Shown here in pieces: positions 58,501-64,000 of a stretch of 64,000 nucleotides of DNA; within the stretch, counting starts at the first letter, position 1, and every line of letters starts with the position of its first letter. The stretch lies in the NCBI GenBank assembly GCA_024516035.1, contig JAMCCL010000082.1:1-64000 (forward strand). Direction: 5' to 3'. The position numbers and the translations under genes are program-made. The notes beneath the pieces are model-generated. The model was not told where the DNA came from. It was given only the letters and a program-made list of their open reading frames with translations, and did not search any database. The stretch is from Bactericera cockerelli (taxonomy: Eukaryota > Arthropoda > Insecta > Hemiptera > Triozidae).

Positions 58501-60203
58501 TCTGATCATAGCTTTGTCTTGTTCGTGCAGAGAAAAAGCAAGGGGACTTCCTGGATCAACCTCCTTTTCCACCCATTGATTTGTGATCAAGTTTTTCAGA
58601 TACACCACTCCTGGAAATAATATTACCATTGATTAAATTAAATTCAGCCCAAATCAAACCCATTTTGTTTAGGTATATGTATTACTTAAAAAAGTGTATA
58701 TTTTTTTCTTCCTCACACAAAATTGAAAAATAATATTTGTTTTTAAAAAATATTATGAAGACTTTTAGATTTATTTAGAGCTCTACAATCCATAATTTTT
58801 TACACCTATTTCAATTTACTGTTTATTACATACCATCACTGTATTTGTTATCAGATTAACCTCAGATTGATTGAACTTACCTGCTTGACGCACAGGCATA
58901 TCTACTTCAGCCATCATTACAATTTGCAGTAGTCCAGGAGCAAACCCAATAATTTTGTGAAGCTGAAAATTTAGAATAAGTACAATAATGATGGGTTTTA
59001 TCAAGAATCTGAGAATCATCATGGAAGAGGTAAAGGATAACTCAAGTATGTACCATTCTGTTCATTCTTCTTCTTTCATTTTGCCTTTACCGAATCCTTC
59101 TTGGGGTCAGCATAATGATTGAGGATGAGCTTGAGTAAGGAAAACATTGATAGCAATTTTAAAGTTGAAAATGTTTTTCTTCCATTTTGATTAAGTTCTG
59201 TGATTGTTCTCATAGTTTAAACAGCATAGCTTTTATCAGAACAAATGCCTAATTAACTCATTACCTATGTTCAGGATCTAGATATAATAAATAGAATAAT
59301 AATGAAAAAATATCTACCTATTATCCAACACTGTTATGAAGAATCAACCTATAAAGATGAGTCATATTAACCCATGTAATGTTACAGTGCGTTACACATT
59401 AATGAAGATGAATCATATTATTATTTCACAAAATAAGGCCACATCATGATGATATGCCAGCAATAGATGTATCCTTTTTGGAGTAGATGTTTCCTTTCTT
59501 TTCTTCTTTTTCCTCTCGTGAAATTTGAAAAAAATATAATAATGCATTCAGGAACAAATATAATAAATCCATGGTTATTACTGTAGGACCAACTTTTTTG
59601 TCAGTTCTTCATTTGAACCTAGTGTACTATAAAACTTAAAGTCTCCAAACAGAAGTGTACAGGAACATTAATTGGTTTTAAAGATTAATGAAAAATGTAT
59701 TTAATATCAATGGTTTTAGCAAAGAGACAGAGTCCATATCTAGCAAAGTCCATATCTAGTGTTGGAAATACCTCTAAACCGGTCTCATTAGAGGACAATT
59801 AAAATATTTGTGAGACCTTTTACCCCAGGCAGGAGTTGAACCTGCTCCTTAATATATAAAAGAAAGAAGAGCTTTATTTGGTGAACTAGACTTTAGTTAA
59901 CTGCTCCTAGACTAACATGGTACCAAGGTATGTTTTATGCTCACTGCAAGCAACACTATGGTCTATCCTTTACATGTGTCTCATACAACACCCTAGGGAC
60001 ACCTCATCACAATTGCTGCTTTTGACAGTGAGAATATATTCTCATGTAACTAATAATGTTCAAAGTACAGGAAGGTAAGGTAATATTCATTCCAGAACCA
60101 TCACAACACATACCTCTCCAAGTTGCTGTTCAGCTTTTTGTCTTTGGTTAGGATCTATAGTGTCCCGGAGCACGTCGATGATTTTCGTTGAACCGTATTC
60201 CAT
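32678..60203 (-). CDS. msk: importin-7 (Moleskin/IPO7), 21 coding exons
   Basis: This is an importin-beta family nuclear import receptor: it binds cargo in the cytoplasm, passes the nuclear pore and releases cargo on RanGTP. Drosophila Moleskin imports activated ERK. Exons in order: 60114-60203, 58881-58962, 58457-58610, 57818-57976, 57055-57232, 55967-56133, 54419-54590, 52894-53041, 51926-52094, 50781-50895, 49718-49906, 46986-47160, 45326-45475, 44561-44652, 43695-43841, 42846-42926, 39337-39560, 37952-38157, 36211-36510, 33808-33951, 32678-32748. They join in phase to 1,070 codons plus stop; human IPO7 is 1,038 aa. Residues 1-110 are the Ran-binding importin-N region ([16 protein letters not shown]). 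HEAT repeats follow ([35 protein letters not shown]). Residues 880-990 are acidic and low-complexity. The end SFNFGG is FG-like. All junctions are GT-AG except the donor of intron 7, which is GC. Start ATG at 60,203 gives [14 protein letters not shown], matching the family N-terminus. Confidence 0.97.
32790..33135. repeat. minisatellite in importin-7 intron 20
   Basis: About eleven imperfect units of some 31-33 bp, built on GGAATGAATGATTAACATGG and GGTTCAGTTCTA, fill the stretch next to the last exon's 3' splice site. Unlike the arrays in introns 19 and 9, the unit does not include exon or splice-site sequence. Confidence 0.85.
33455..33740 (-). repeat. SINE family D copy in intron 20
   Basis: On the - strand there is a tRNA-like head with GTCCCGAGTTCGATCCCCC. 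The body has TACCTTCCGGTGCGCTCG, GAAGTATTGTGATGCTACTC and CTACAACACAGACCACAAGC. Confidence 0.75.
34130..36236 (-). repeat. minisatellite of exon 19 end plus 5' splice site
   Basis: The unit is 33 bp in the main block and reads, on the - strand, GTGTTCAAGCAGGTGCTATA, CA, GTAAGTA, GAAC. The first 22 bases equal the last bases of importin-7 exon 19 and GTAAGTA equals its 5' splice site. I count about 31 units in 35,107-36,236 including the exon's own, about 8 shorter ones (24-25 bp) in 34,756-35,000, and about 6 diverged ones in 34,130-34,340. Some nine units have an (ATT)n expansion between GTAAGTA and the next exon copy. Divergence rises with distance from the exon. A MITE and a poly-T segment interrupt the array. 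Confidence 0.95.
34338..34619. mobile_element. MITE inserted in the intron 19 minisatellite
   Basis: The ends CGTATTTTTCTTTCTAACCA and their exact inverse bound 282 bp. Array sequence continues on both sides (ACTTA left, TTTACTG right), with a possible 3-bp TTA target, as in PIF/Harbinger elements. There is no coding capacity. Confidence 0.75.
36211..36510 (-). CDS. msk: importin-7 exon 19, acidic region
   Basis: This exon encodes residues about 900-999: [20 protein letters not shown], then a basic and glycine-rich insert with [11 protein letters not shown], then more acidic sequence, ending [11 protein letters not shown]. It is GC-rich amid AT-rich introns. The insert looks like the source of the extra length over the human protein. 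Its last 22 bases and donor are the template of the adjoining minisatellite. Confidence 0.95.
36790..37260 (-). repeat. SINE pieces: family C tails around a family A copy
   Basis: A full family A SINE (about 36,905-37,182, - strand, GGTTCGATTCCCAGC) lies between two copies of the family C tail (TTACTGCTGGAATAATGGGA). The flanking blocks are near-identical over about 60 bp, so the A element appears to be inserted in, or to have duplicated, the C tail. Confidence 0.7.
37261..37951. other. rest of intron 18
   Basis: This stretch between exons 18 and 19 holds a tRNA-like segment on the - strand near 37,440-37,540 (GCACTGGTAGTCAAGTGGTT and GTTCGAATCCCACCC), probably another SINE head. Otherwise nothing is recognised. 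Confidence 0.45.
38268..38515 (-). repeat. SINE family B copy in intron 17
   Basis: On the - strand: GCCTCCGTGGCGTAATGG, TAGTTCAACTCCCGGTTGGG, CTACCCAGGCTGGGTGAGG, CGAATGGACGGTAAAACCC. It is complete from head to tail. Confidence 0.85.
38640..38890 (+). repeat. SINE family D copy, 5' truncated
   Basis: The body begins near AAATTTGGTGACAGTT and keeps CCTTCCGGTGCGCTCG, ACTACGGGATGGGCAAGCT and ATGGCTACGAAATAAAAAAG. Confidence 0.7.
39869..39900 (-). repeat. poly-A tract (32 nt) after an AATAAA on the - strand
   Basis: On the - strand an AATAAA (CAAATAAATGG) is followed about 15 nt later by an unbroken A run. This is the form of a retroposed mRNA 3' end. The only ORF of note upstream on that strand is the 111-aa one at 41,658-41,993. 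Confidence 0.55.
39901..41657. other. intron 16 sequence with one SINE
   Basis: Apart from the family A SINE at 40,797-41,081, nothing is recognised. If the poly-A tract at 39,869 ends a transcript from 41,993, this would be its 3' UTR. Confidence 0.3.
40797..41081 (-). repeat. SINE family A copy in intron 16
   Basis: On the - strand: GTAGTCACTGTGACAGAGCG, AGTTAGCGCGCTAGGC, GGTTCGATTCCCAGC, ending in TGAAGAGGCCTTGTGCTT. It is nearly identical in its head to the copies at 37.1 and 52.3 kb. Confidence 0.85.
41658..41993 (-). CDS. single-exon ORF, 111 aa, one membrane segment
   Basis: I do not recognise the family. Residues 1-30 are basic without acidic residues until E22, like a mitochondrial targeting or cytosolic basic segment. 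Residues 35-57 form a strong hydrophobic helix ([20 protein letters not shown] and on). Residues 58-111 are charged and heptad-like, fit for a coiled coil. The codons are mixed and not low-complexity, unlike chance ORFs nearby. AATAAA overlaps the stop codon. It lies in importin-7 intron 16 on the same strand. It may be a small nested gene, a retrocopy or a chance ORF; I favour a real or recently real protein. Confidence 0.5.
   Translation of the reverse strand: MIHFSTTVRKGFSLISNLRTKEQPKLYQKLLTSRMILLAFAALCLVTIVTVSWMFILRRNDYEKQLSSLELMKLELVDIESRLKKAYFNTTSIVRLKKDLSKVEKLVSALK
42462..42695 (+). repeat. SINE family B copy in intron 16
   Basis: Full head and body: GCCTCCGTGGCGTAATGG, GAGTTCGATCCCCGGTTGGG, CCCAGGCTGGGTGAGGTTAA, GTGAATGGAGGGTAACACCC. 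Confidence 0.85.
42927..43694. other. intron 15
   Basis: No gene is recognised. Positions 43,490-43,545 resemble the retroposon tail seen at 46.43 kb (AGAATGCCTAAGGCATTAAC). A poly-A run of about 18 lies at 43,659-43,676, close to the 3' splice-site side of exon 15's donor. Confidence 0.45.
44110..44505 (-). repeat. SINE family A copy with an internal insert
   Basis: Head and body on the - strand (GTAGTCACCGTTGCCGAGTG, GGTTCGATCCCCCGC) are split from the tail (GAAGAGGTCTTGTGCTTC) by about 130 bp ending in TTATTTATTTATTTG. Confidence 0.7.
44924..45258 (+). repeat. SINE family C flanked by 57-bp direct repeats
   Basis: The SINE runs about 44,997-45,201: head TAGCTCAGTGGTAAAGGCGG, B box GCGGGTTCGAAACCCAGCC, body CTGGAATAATGGGACTTAAT, (ATT)n end. 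The 57 bp at 44,924-44,980 recur identically at 45,202-45,258. This is far longer than normal SINE target duplications of 7-20 bp. Confidence 0.8.
46236..46630 (+). repeat. 5S-rRNA-headed SINE, full length
   Basis: It has four parts: the 5S-like head (GCCAGCGTTGATGGTGCG, then ATCACCGAAGTTAAGCAACG), a linker, the body shared with tRNA-headed SINEs (CCCAGACTGGGTGAGG and TTTCCTGCGAATGGTGGG), and the GGTTGGGTGGAAGAG tail with AATAAAG and (TAA)n. It gives the complete plan of the family. It lies in importin-7 intron 12. Confidence 0.85.
46632..46967 (+). mobile_element. 3' end of a LINE reverse transcriptase gene
   Basis: An open frame encodes [24 protein letters not shown] [17 protein letters not shown] and [15 protein letters not shown]. 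This is the conserved C-terminal region that follows the reverse transcriptase in several animal non-LTR elements. It is 5' truncated and ends with ATGAATAAACATATC and a repeated AATAATAAC tail. The insertion, on the strand opposite importin-7, stops within about 20 bp of the exon 12 donor at 46,985. Confidence 0.75.
47292..48200. mobile_element. TTAA-flanked piggyBac-type element with about ten palindromes
   Basis: TTAA occurs at 47,288-47,291 and 48,201-48,204. Ends are CCCTTTCAACCC and its exact inverse. Inside are about ten imperfect palindromes of the form TGGGA, 7-8 nt, TCCCA (for example TGGGATTATACGTCCCA), grouped near 47,310-47,360, 47,675-47,800 and 47,960-48,075. It is 909 bp long with no transposase. 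It lies in importin-7 intron 11. Confidence 0.85.
48489..48772 (-). repeat. SINE family A copy
   Basis: On the - strand the head TTGTCACCGTAACCGAGTG, AGTTAGCGCACTAGGC is recognisable but the B box has decayed (CTGTGCTGGATGCTCAGC). It is an older copy. Confidence 0.7.
48900..49080 (+). repeat. retroposon tail of the 'GGTTGGGTGGAAGAG' family
   Basis: GGTTGGTTGGAAGAGATTGC, GGCAATAACCCCGTCC, TTAGTTAGGACATATG, then an AT-rich tail with CTAATAAAG. Confidence 0.65.
49265..49535 (+). repeat. SINE-like element, family E
   Basis: It starts ATCATCATCATAGGGTGG, has GGTAGCCAGACATTGGAG, CTTCTACCACTGTCTTTA, GGAGCCTAATAATTGACAAG and TTATAGTCCCCCAGCCAGAC, and ends in TAATAAAG and a long (AAT)n run at 49,497-49,533. 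Copies lie at 53.96, 55.66 and 57.47 kb. No tRNA- or 5S-like head is seen. Confidence 0.7.
49946..50470 (+). mobile_element. internally deleted pogo/Tigger-like element
   Basis: After TA comes CAGTAAAACCTCCCTTAACG with repeats of CCTCCGAATAGCGGACA, the style of pogo/Tigger ends. Positions 50,092-50,364 are open and encode a segment ending [18 protein letters not shown], close to the C-terminus of Tigger/CENP-B-type transposases. At the right, CGAATAGCGGACA repeats are in direct, not inverted, orientation, so the right end is lost or rearranged. It lies in importin-7 intron 10. Confidence 0.65.
51085..51310 (+). repeat. decayed 5S-headed SINE pieces
   Basis: Two head-like segments follow each other: GTTCTCTTAAAATTACTTAA with AATAAGCAATGTCAAG, and CCAGTTCTCCTTCTGGCA with CACGGATGTTAAGCAGC. 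Both are weak relatives of the 46.24-kb head. Confidence 0.4.
51405..51925 (-). repeat. minisatellite of exon 9 end plus 5' splice site
   Basis: Units of 33-38 bp on the - strand read GGAGCCCTTCATATGGTGGG followed by GTGAGTGATTTGAT. GGAGCCCTTCACATGGTGG is the end of importin-7 exon 9 (codons GALHMVG) and GTGAGT its 5' splice site. Six clear units lie in 51,408-51,628 and one beside the exon at about 51,893-51,916. A retroposon of the family E kind (51,630-51,890) splits them. Copy-to-copy differences are few. Confidence 0.93.
51926..52094 (-). CDS. msk: importin-7 exon 9
   Basis: It encodes [17 protein letters not shown] through [11 protein letters not shown], the family's well-conserved HEAT segment. 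The true donor GTGAGT at 51,925 is followed by the array of copies of itself, so alternative donors lie within 35 bp and further. Confidence 0.95.
52141..52823. mobile_element. pogo/Tigger-like TIR element in intron 8
   Basis: After TA, CAGTAGAACCCCGTTATTAT begins the left end. The right end carries ATAATAACGGGGTTCTACTA, its inverse. Subterminal repeats of ATTATGAACT stand near both ends. A family A SINE (52,311-52,615) is nested inside. No transposase remains. Confidence 0.75.
52311..52615 (+). repeat. SINE family A copy, complete
   Basis: GTAGTCACTGTGGCAGAGAG, GTTAGCGCGCTAGGCATTGC, TGGGTTCGATTCCCAGCGG, CCTCGTGAGGAAAAATGAGT, CTGCGCTACCCACTAAAATT, (ATT)n. It is the best example of the family. 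Confidence 0.88.
53471..53552 (-). pseudogene. partial duplicate of importin-7 exon 8 in intron 7
   Basis: The first 82 nt of exon 8 and its 3' splice site are copied here, 511 bp from the original, with three base changes. The peptide is [14 protein letters not shown], against [14 protein letters not shown] in the real exon. It runs to FPFLS and then meets TAA. The copy extends into intron sequence to about 53,620. If spliced in, it would truncate importin-7 near residue 362. Confidence 0.92.
53955..54104 (+). repeat. SINE-like family E copy
   Basis: GATGGTAGCCAGACAGTGG, ACTTCTGCCACTGTCTTCAC, GAGGCTAATAATTGACACGG and TTCCCCAGCCAGACT, ending at the direct repeat that borders the next MITE. 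Confidence 0.7.
54105..54363. mobile_element. MITE with 15-bp TIRs and 23-bp flanking direct repeats
   Basis: The element at about 54,130-54,341 has ends ACACGTATGAGACGG in perfect inverse. Near its left end, GTGCCCACCGGTGGGTCACG and its inverse make a 22-bp stem whose arms are themselves palindromic. The flanks 54,105-54,127 and 54,341-54,363 (TTAAGATATTATAATGTTTA, TAT) are identical. A 23-bp target duplication is not usual for cut-and-paste families. Confidence 0.75.
54419..54590 (-). CDS. msk: importin-7 exon 7 with a GC splice donor
   Basis: It encodes [20 protein letters not shown] to [10 protein letters not shown]. Phase continuity to exon 8 (AVGHGHCW) requires the exon to end CAG, followed by GCATGT. 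The nearest GT, four bases on, would shift the frame. GC-AG introns are a known minor class. This is the only non-GT donor of the gene. Confidence 0.88.
54708..54795 (-). repeat. tRNA-like SINE head
   Basis: On the - strand, CGACCTCAATAGCTTGATCG, ATAAGGCGGCTGACTTGT and GGTGGTTCAAGTCCCGGTTT resemble a tRNA with A and B boxes. The cloverleaf is imperfect and the sequence runs into retroposon-like (AAT)n, so it is read as a SINE head and not a tRNA gene. Confidence 0.5.
55005..55290 (-). repeat. two retroposon tails in intron 6
   Basis: 55,010-55,090 holds the GACTGAAAAGTCCCTTTACT unit known from about 35,040 and 290. The stretch 55,095-55,290 on the - strand is the GGTTATTGCC..-type retroposon tail (compare 46.43 kb). 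Confidence 0.5.
55360..55650 (+). repeat. SINE family D copy, complete
   Basis: Head TAGATACTCGCTTGCCATGC and GACCCGGGTTCGATCCCCCA. Body ACCTTCCGGTGCACTCGG, GAAAGTATTGTGTCACTTCT, ACTACAGGATGGGCATGGG, CATAGCTACGAAATAAAAAA. Confidence 0.75.
55655..55945 (+). repeat. family E copy with amplified 3' segment
   Basis: After the usual body, the segment CTGGTCTACTCCCTGTTTAT, AGTCCCCCAGCCAGACTG is repeated about five times in tandem (unit about 38 bp, 55,766-55,945). The array stops about 20 bp from the exon 6 donor but does not include it. Confidence 0.8.
56170..56370 (+). repeat. retroposon tail of the 'GGTTGGGTGGAAGAG' family
   Basis: GGGTTGGGTGGAAGAGATTG, GGCAATAACCCCGCCC, TTAGTTAGGACATG, then a TCTAATAAAG end and (TAA)n. 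Confidence 0.7.
56701..56980. mobile_element. TTAA-flanked piggyBac-type MITE (280 bp)
   Basis: TTAA occurs at 56,697-56,700 and 56,981-56,984. Ends are CACATTGATTGCCTTG and CACGTTGACTGCCAAGG in inverse. Inside are repeated palindromes on CACAYATTGTGTGAC and the block ATGCCACGTCACAC in both orientations. It lies in importin-7 intron 5. Confidence 0.85.
57468..57700 (+). repeat. family E copy in intron 4
   Basis: TTCATCATCATAGGGTGGCG, CGATGGTAGCCAGACAGTGG, CTTCTACCACTGTCTTTAC, with the 38-bp 3' segment repeated about three times and a second GCATAGGGTGGCGTCAT at the end. Confidence 0.75.
58075..58200 (+). repeat. decayed 5S-headed SINE in intron 3
   Basis: GTTGAATACACCAGTTCTTG begins as 5S rRNA does, but box A is degraded. 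The tail keeps GTGGGTTGCTGG and CCCCATCTCAGTATGAGC. Confidence 0.4.
58963..60113. other. importin-7 intron 1
   Basis: This is a 1.15-kb first intron bounded by GTATGT and TTTTCAG on the - strand. No gene, SINE head or TIR element is recognised in it. Confidence 0.5.
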
Positions 60204-60790
60204 GTTGCTCTAATTGTATGTGTTAATAGTTAGAAAAATGTGTGTAATTCTAGAAGAAAACCATTTAATCTTTAAACCGTACTGTCAAACACAAAAAACA
60301 CACATTTTTTGTAGAAAAGGTATCCCAGAAAATTGAAAATTAAAATCCAAATCAAGATACGGAAGACCCCAGAAAAGTGAGGTTAGGAAGAGTCCTCTTT
60401 GGATGATTCAGGTGCGGCGTCACACAACACAAGTTCGCACAGCATAATGGTCTTTCAGCATAAAATATCGATAATCGAATTCATATTTTAAAAATCGTGT
60501 TCGTACAACACAATCACATCCAACACAACGGTTACACAGCATAAGTTCGTACAGCAGAATGAACGCACAGCATAACCGATTAATCGAAAAAAACTTCATT
60601 GTATAGACTATGGATGTAGGGGAAGTAGACATACGGGATTTTTCCCAAATCTCTAGTAAAATATCCCACGATATTTTTAAAAAATCCTTTAAAAGTAAAT
60701 ATCGCAAAAGCTTAATAAGACCTGGAACATGTTTATTTTATTAATTATTTAACTAATTTTAAGGGTTTAAAATCGAGATGGATACATTTG
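60204..60790. other. region upstream of importin-7
   Basis: The 5' UTR and promoter should lie here, but no TATA box is evident. Positions 60,415-60,590 carry a loose repetition of GTTCGTACAGCA- and CAGCATAA-like words. No coding sequence is recognised. Confidence 0.4.
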
Positions 60791-60960
60791 TCACCGTGGC
60801 CGAGTGGGTAACGCACTAGACTTGCACGCACGGTGACTTGAGTTCGATCACCGCAGGACAGGATTTTTTTCACTCGTACCTCGTAAGGCAAAATAAGTAG
60901 CTTCTTTACTGTGAGCAACGACCTTAAAGATATGGAACCCCAAAATTATAGATATTAAAC
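60791..60960 (+). repeat. SINE family A copy
   Basis: GTCACCGTGGCCGAGTGGGT, AACGCACTAGACTTGC and GAGTTCGATCACCGC are followed by CTCGTACCTCGTAAGGC. Confidence 0.75.
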
Positions 60961-61082
60961 CCCAGTTAAAATAAATAAAATTAATATTATTCATTTCTGT
61001 AGCGTGCGGCACTTATAAAGGGGTATTCACAAAACAGCTATTCAAATAAACCTCACACAGTCTGAGTGGGCGGGAATAATAA

Positions 61083-61305
61083 TAATGTGTTTCTTTATGT
61101 TATTAAATCACAATTTTAGTGGGTAGCGCAGAATTATAGGACTTTTCCATATCTTTAATAACCCAATGTCTTATTTTTGCCTATAATCCTGCCACTGGTC
61201 GCTGCTAACATTAAAGCAGCTAAAATCCTGCTCCGCTGGGGATTGAACCCAGATCACCGTGCGTGCAATGCCTAGCGCGCTAACTCACTCGGCCACGGTG
61301 ACTAC
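61083..61305 (-). repeat. SINE family A copy
   Basis: On the - strand: GTAGTCACCGTGGCCGAGTG, AGTTAGCGCGCTAGGC, GGTTCAATCCCCAGCGG, then the TTTTAGCTGCTTTAATG to GTGATTTAATAACATAAAG tail. The CTCGTGAGG block is deleted. Confidence 0.8.
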
Positions 61306-61399
61306 TGTGGGGCGGGAATAGTCAGCAACACGAGCATTTGAATTCGAATGGTGACTTATCCAAGTCTTGGACTTTTTTTTAACTTCATTGCTTAATTTC

Positions 61400-61665
61400 A
61401 GGATCTTTTTTTTAAATTTGAGTTTAATATGGCTTTCAACTGCATGGTCATATCACACGGGGGTTCACCCTCCATTCGCTTGAAACTCACAAACCAGCAA
61501 TGCAAATTAACTTCACCCAGCTTCAGTGAGGTCGGGAATAGCCAATATCAGGAGGGTTCTAAATTGAATGGTCACTCACCCATGTCCTAACCTCGCTGCA
61601 CGTTGCTTAACTTTAGAGACAAAACGAGTACTGGTTTATTCAACGTACCCTTGACGCTAGGGCTA
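61400..61665 (-). repeat. 5S-rRNA-headed SINE
   Basis: On the - strand: GTTGAATAAACCAGTACTCG, CTAAAGTTAAGCAACGTGC, GCGAGGTTAGGACATGG, then the shared body and CGAATGGAGGGTGAACCCC. The 5S similarity is weaker than at 46.24 kb. Confidence 0.7.
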
Positions 61666-61984
61666 CAGGACTTAAGTCCGACCCTGAGAAAGAGAAAATT
61701 TGAGTTTTTAAATTTTATGTGTCCGAGAGAGAGAAAATTAAAAAGACGACCTGACAGAGAGTAAGTGAGCGAAAGAGAGAATGATAAGGAGAAAGAATGA
61801 TTGAATAACCCATTAGAAATTCAGAGCATATTAAAGTGGTTTTGGTTTTGAATTGATTTCGTGGAATAATTTTTGAAAGACGGGTAAATTGGGTCTTTTC
61901 TTTCCTTTATTGGGTCTTTTCTTTACATCCTCTTCCTAAAAGAAGTCTACAAATATGCAAAAATTGTCCTTTCTGTAAGATAAG

Positions 61985-62240
61985 GGTAGTCACGGTTGTC
62001 CAGTGGGTTACCGCTCTTGGCTTGCGTGCAGCGTGCACGGTGACCTGGGTTCGATCTCCAGCAGGGCTGGATTTTTTCGGGTCTGTACTTGCATGTCCGG
62101 GGTCCAATCATACCTCGTGAGGAAACATGAGTAGCTGCTTTAATATGAGCAGCGTAGAGAGGCGAAATTATAAGCAGAAATAAGATAAGGATTATACCGG
62201 ATACGAAAAAGTCCTATAATTCTGCTCTTTTATTATACAC
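61985..62240 (+). repeat. SINE family A copy
   Basis: GTAGTCACGGTTGTCCAGTG, GTTACCGCTCTTGGCTTGCG, GGGTTCGATCTCCAGC, ACCTCGTGAGGAAACATGAG and a TTATTATAAG tail. Confidence 0.75.
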
Positions 62241-62329
62241 ATTTATTTAAATTATTATTATAAGATAAGGAAAGTAAAAAAATGACAGAGGTTACCTTCA
62301 AGCATTTTATAAATAGATATATGTATATA

Positions 62330-63237
62330 CAGGGTGTCCCACCAAAGTTGGACACCTCAAATTACTCGGACCCTGAAAGAGTTTTTGTAAAATAAACTCG
62401 GTTTAAAAAAAAAAACCAAGTAAAATTATTTTACACCCTGTATGAAAATTTTTGCTGACAATTGAAAATGCGTGTTTTCATTACACAAACACTTTCTATT
62501 CTTGTTATCGAAAAAATTAAACGAAATCATTATTCGAGATTTAGAAAAAAAAAAAAAAAAAAAACACTGCCAATCATGGACACAATACTTCCTCGTGATT
62601 GTTTCACATTGTATACACGACCACGTTCCAATTTTGAGATTTTCTACTAAATCACTTGTATCTCCAAACCGCTTAACCGATTTTCTTCAAATTTGTTTTA
62701 AATGGGACCATCTACAGGACGTCTCCTATATGTGTGCAAAATTTCATCAAAATCCGTTCAGTAGTTTCTGAGATTTGCGCGTTACAAGGAATATTTTTAA
62801 CAGACCGACGGATCGACAGACGGACACAAAACCAAAGTTGCTCAGGAGGTTATGAAACGTCCAGAAATCGGAGCAAAAAATATATATATATTTTTTTTTT
62901 TATCAAAAACGAACACAATAATACTTCTCCGATTTCTAATATTAGAAATTTCTTGGAAGTAAAATGGTCAAAAAACCTACCCTGTATGTAATATTTTAGT
63001 TCAAAAAAGTACTCAGAAACCATTTAGAAGTTGAATTATCAAATAAAATTCAGGTCGATTCATTTAAAAATCGAAAGTTGACACCTCAATTTTTGACTTT
63101 CGAACCACCCTGTATAAAAAAAAAAATTCATGACTGAAACCGCATAATTGAAACATGTACCCTTGATTTTTTTATTTTTCAAAAACTCTTTCATGGGCCG
63201 GGTAATTTGAGGTGTCCAACTTTGGTGGGACACTCTG
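62330..63237. mobile_element. mariner-like element with CAGGGTGTCCCACCAAAG ends
   Basis: TA flanks both ends. The left CAGGGTGTCCCACCAAAGTT and the inverse at the right agree for about 38 bp with one change, and similarity goes on through GAAAGAGTTTTT. Positions about 62,560-62,965 carry, on the - strand, a fragment of the 22.84-kb dispersed repeat. No transposase is seen. Confidence 0.8.
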
Positions 63238-63837
63238 TATATCTCGAGCTTTTTAGAACCCGTCCCTAATTTACAAGTAAGTAATGTCAACTCGAGTGAC
63301 ATTTGTCCGTATTTCGGGTGAGAGTCGAAGGTTCAGGCGTAAAATGTTTCTACAGCCGAAACGGTAACAGATGGGTGAGATGGGCAAAATCTGACTCTTG
63401 TCGACCCCCCTCCCCCTTAACCGATCACACTATTTCAAAAAGTCATCAAAGGCATAGCCGAAGTTATGGACTGCCGTCCAGACTTAAGGCTTTCTGGTGT
63501 GACGAATGGAGGTTAGGAGGTATAGTGATGGATAATTGAGGTTCCCGCCTAGAGTCGTCTTTAGCTTGCCCAGTATCGAGGTATTCTACCAAGCAGGATA
63601 GATTTTTCCTGGTTGAGTTGAGGTCTGCCTCTACTAGGTAGGAGCCTGCGCTGCGGTCGAGTGTTCCTTCCTAGCCGCCTAAAAACAATAGGTAAAATTC
63701 TAAGACCCTAATGAACATGTATACATACTAATAACAATTTTGAAGAATCCGGTCGGGTGCTATCGCTTAACAGACAGACAAACGAAAGCCAAATCGTCCA
63801 GTACCCAAGTTAAAACAGAACCTCGTCTCTAGTGAGG
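63238..63837. other. no recognised feature
   Basis: This stretch is more GC-balanced than its surroundings. One 78-codon frame at 63,303-63,539 has no family likeness and no splice context, so I leave it unannotated. Confidence 0.4.
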
Positions 63838-63962
63838 TCGCTTATTCCTCATGAGGTATGAGTGGACCCCGGACATCCACGCAGAAAATTTCTGCGCTGC
63901 CGGGAATCGAACCCAGGTCACCCTGCTTGCTAGCCTACTCCACTCGGCCACAGTGACTACTT
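63838..63962 (-). repeat. SINE family A copy, 3' truncated
   Basis: On the - strand: GTAGTCACTGTGGCCGAGTG, CCTGGGTTCGATTCCCGG and ACTCATACCTCATGAGGAA. Confidence 0.75.
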
Positions 63963-64000
63963 AATAAAGTAAGCACAGTGATTCCCATCCTATAATGCTG

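Noticed and set aside
63303..63539. 78-codon ORF on the + strand
   Set aside because: Not low-complexity, but no family is recognised and nothing around it supports a gene.

Overview
This window is nuclear DNA from an animal, most likely an insect. It is AT-rich, has spliced protein genes with GT-AG introns, and is packed with SINEs, MITEs and other transposon debris. No bacterial, organellar or viral gene was recognised. The insect call rests on the repeat style and the Moleskin/Ubc12 type genes; I cannot name the species.

Layout. Positions 1-27.9 kb are gene-poor and made of transposon remains. These include TIR elements, a piggyBac-like element at 7.3-8.3 kb, long-armed foldback elements at 9.9-12.1 kb and 16.2-17.2 kb, a decayed THAP/DDE transposase at 19.1-21.7 kb, and copies of an unclassified repeat at 22.8-26.2 kb. 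Next comes a complete three-exon Ubc12/UBE2M gene (NEDD8-conjugating E2, + strand, 27,922-29,817, 183 aa). Tail to tail with it lies a complete 21-exon importin-7 (Moleskin/IPO7) gene on the - strand. Its coding region runs from 60,203 down to 32,678, and I could follow every junction in phase for 1,070 codons. A small single-exon ORF of 111 aa with one membrane segment sits inside importin-7 intron 16. Positions 60.2-64 kb are upstream repeats.

Repeats. There are several SINE families: some with tRNA-like heads, one with a 5S-rRNA-like head, and a block of internal sequence shared between heads. There is a 3' fragment of a LINE reverse transcriptase, and a series of TTAA-flanked piggyBac-type non-autonomous elements, each carrying its own palindromic repeats.

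Most unusual signal. Two importin-7 introns carry minisatellites whose unit of about 33 bp is a copy of the upstream exon's 3' end together with its 5' splice site. After exon 19 there are about 45 copies of an exon end followed by GTAAGTA. After exon 9 there are about 7 copies of an exon end followed by GTGAGT. A third intron (intron 7) has a partial copy of exon 8 with its 3' splice site, and the same intron begins with a GC donor. Together these make the gene a concentrated case of splice-junction duplication.
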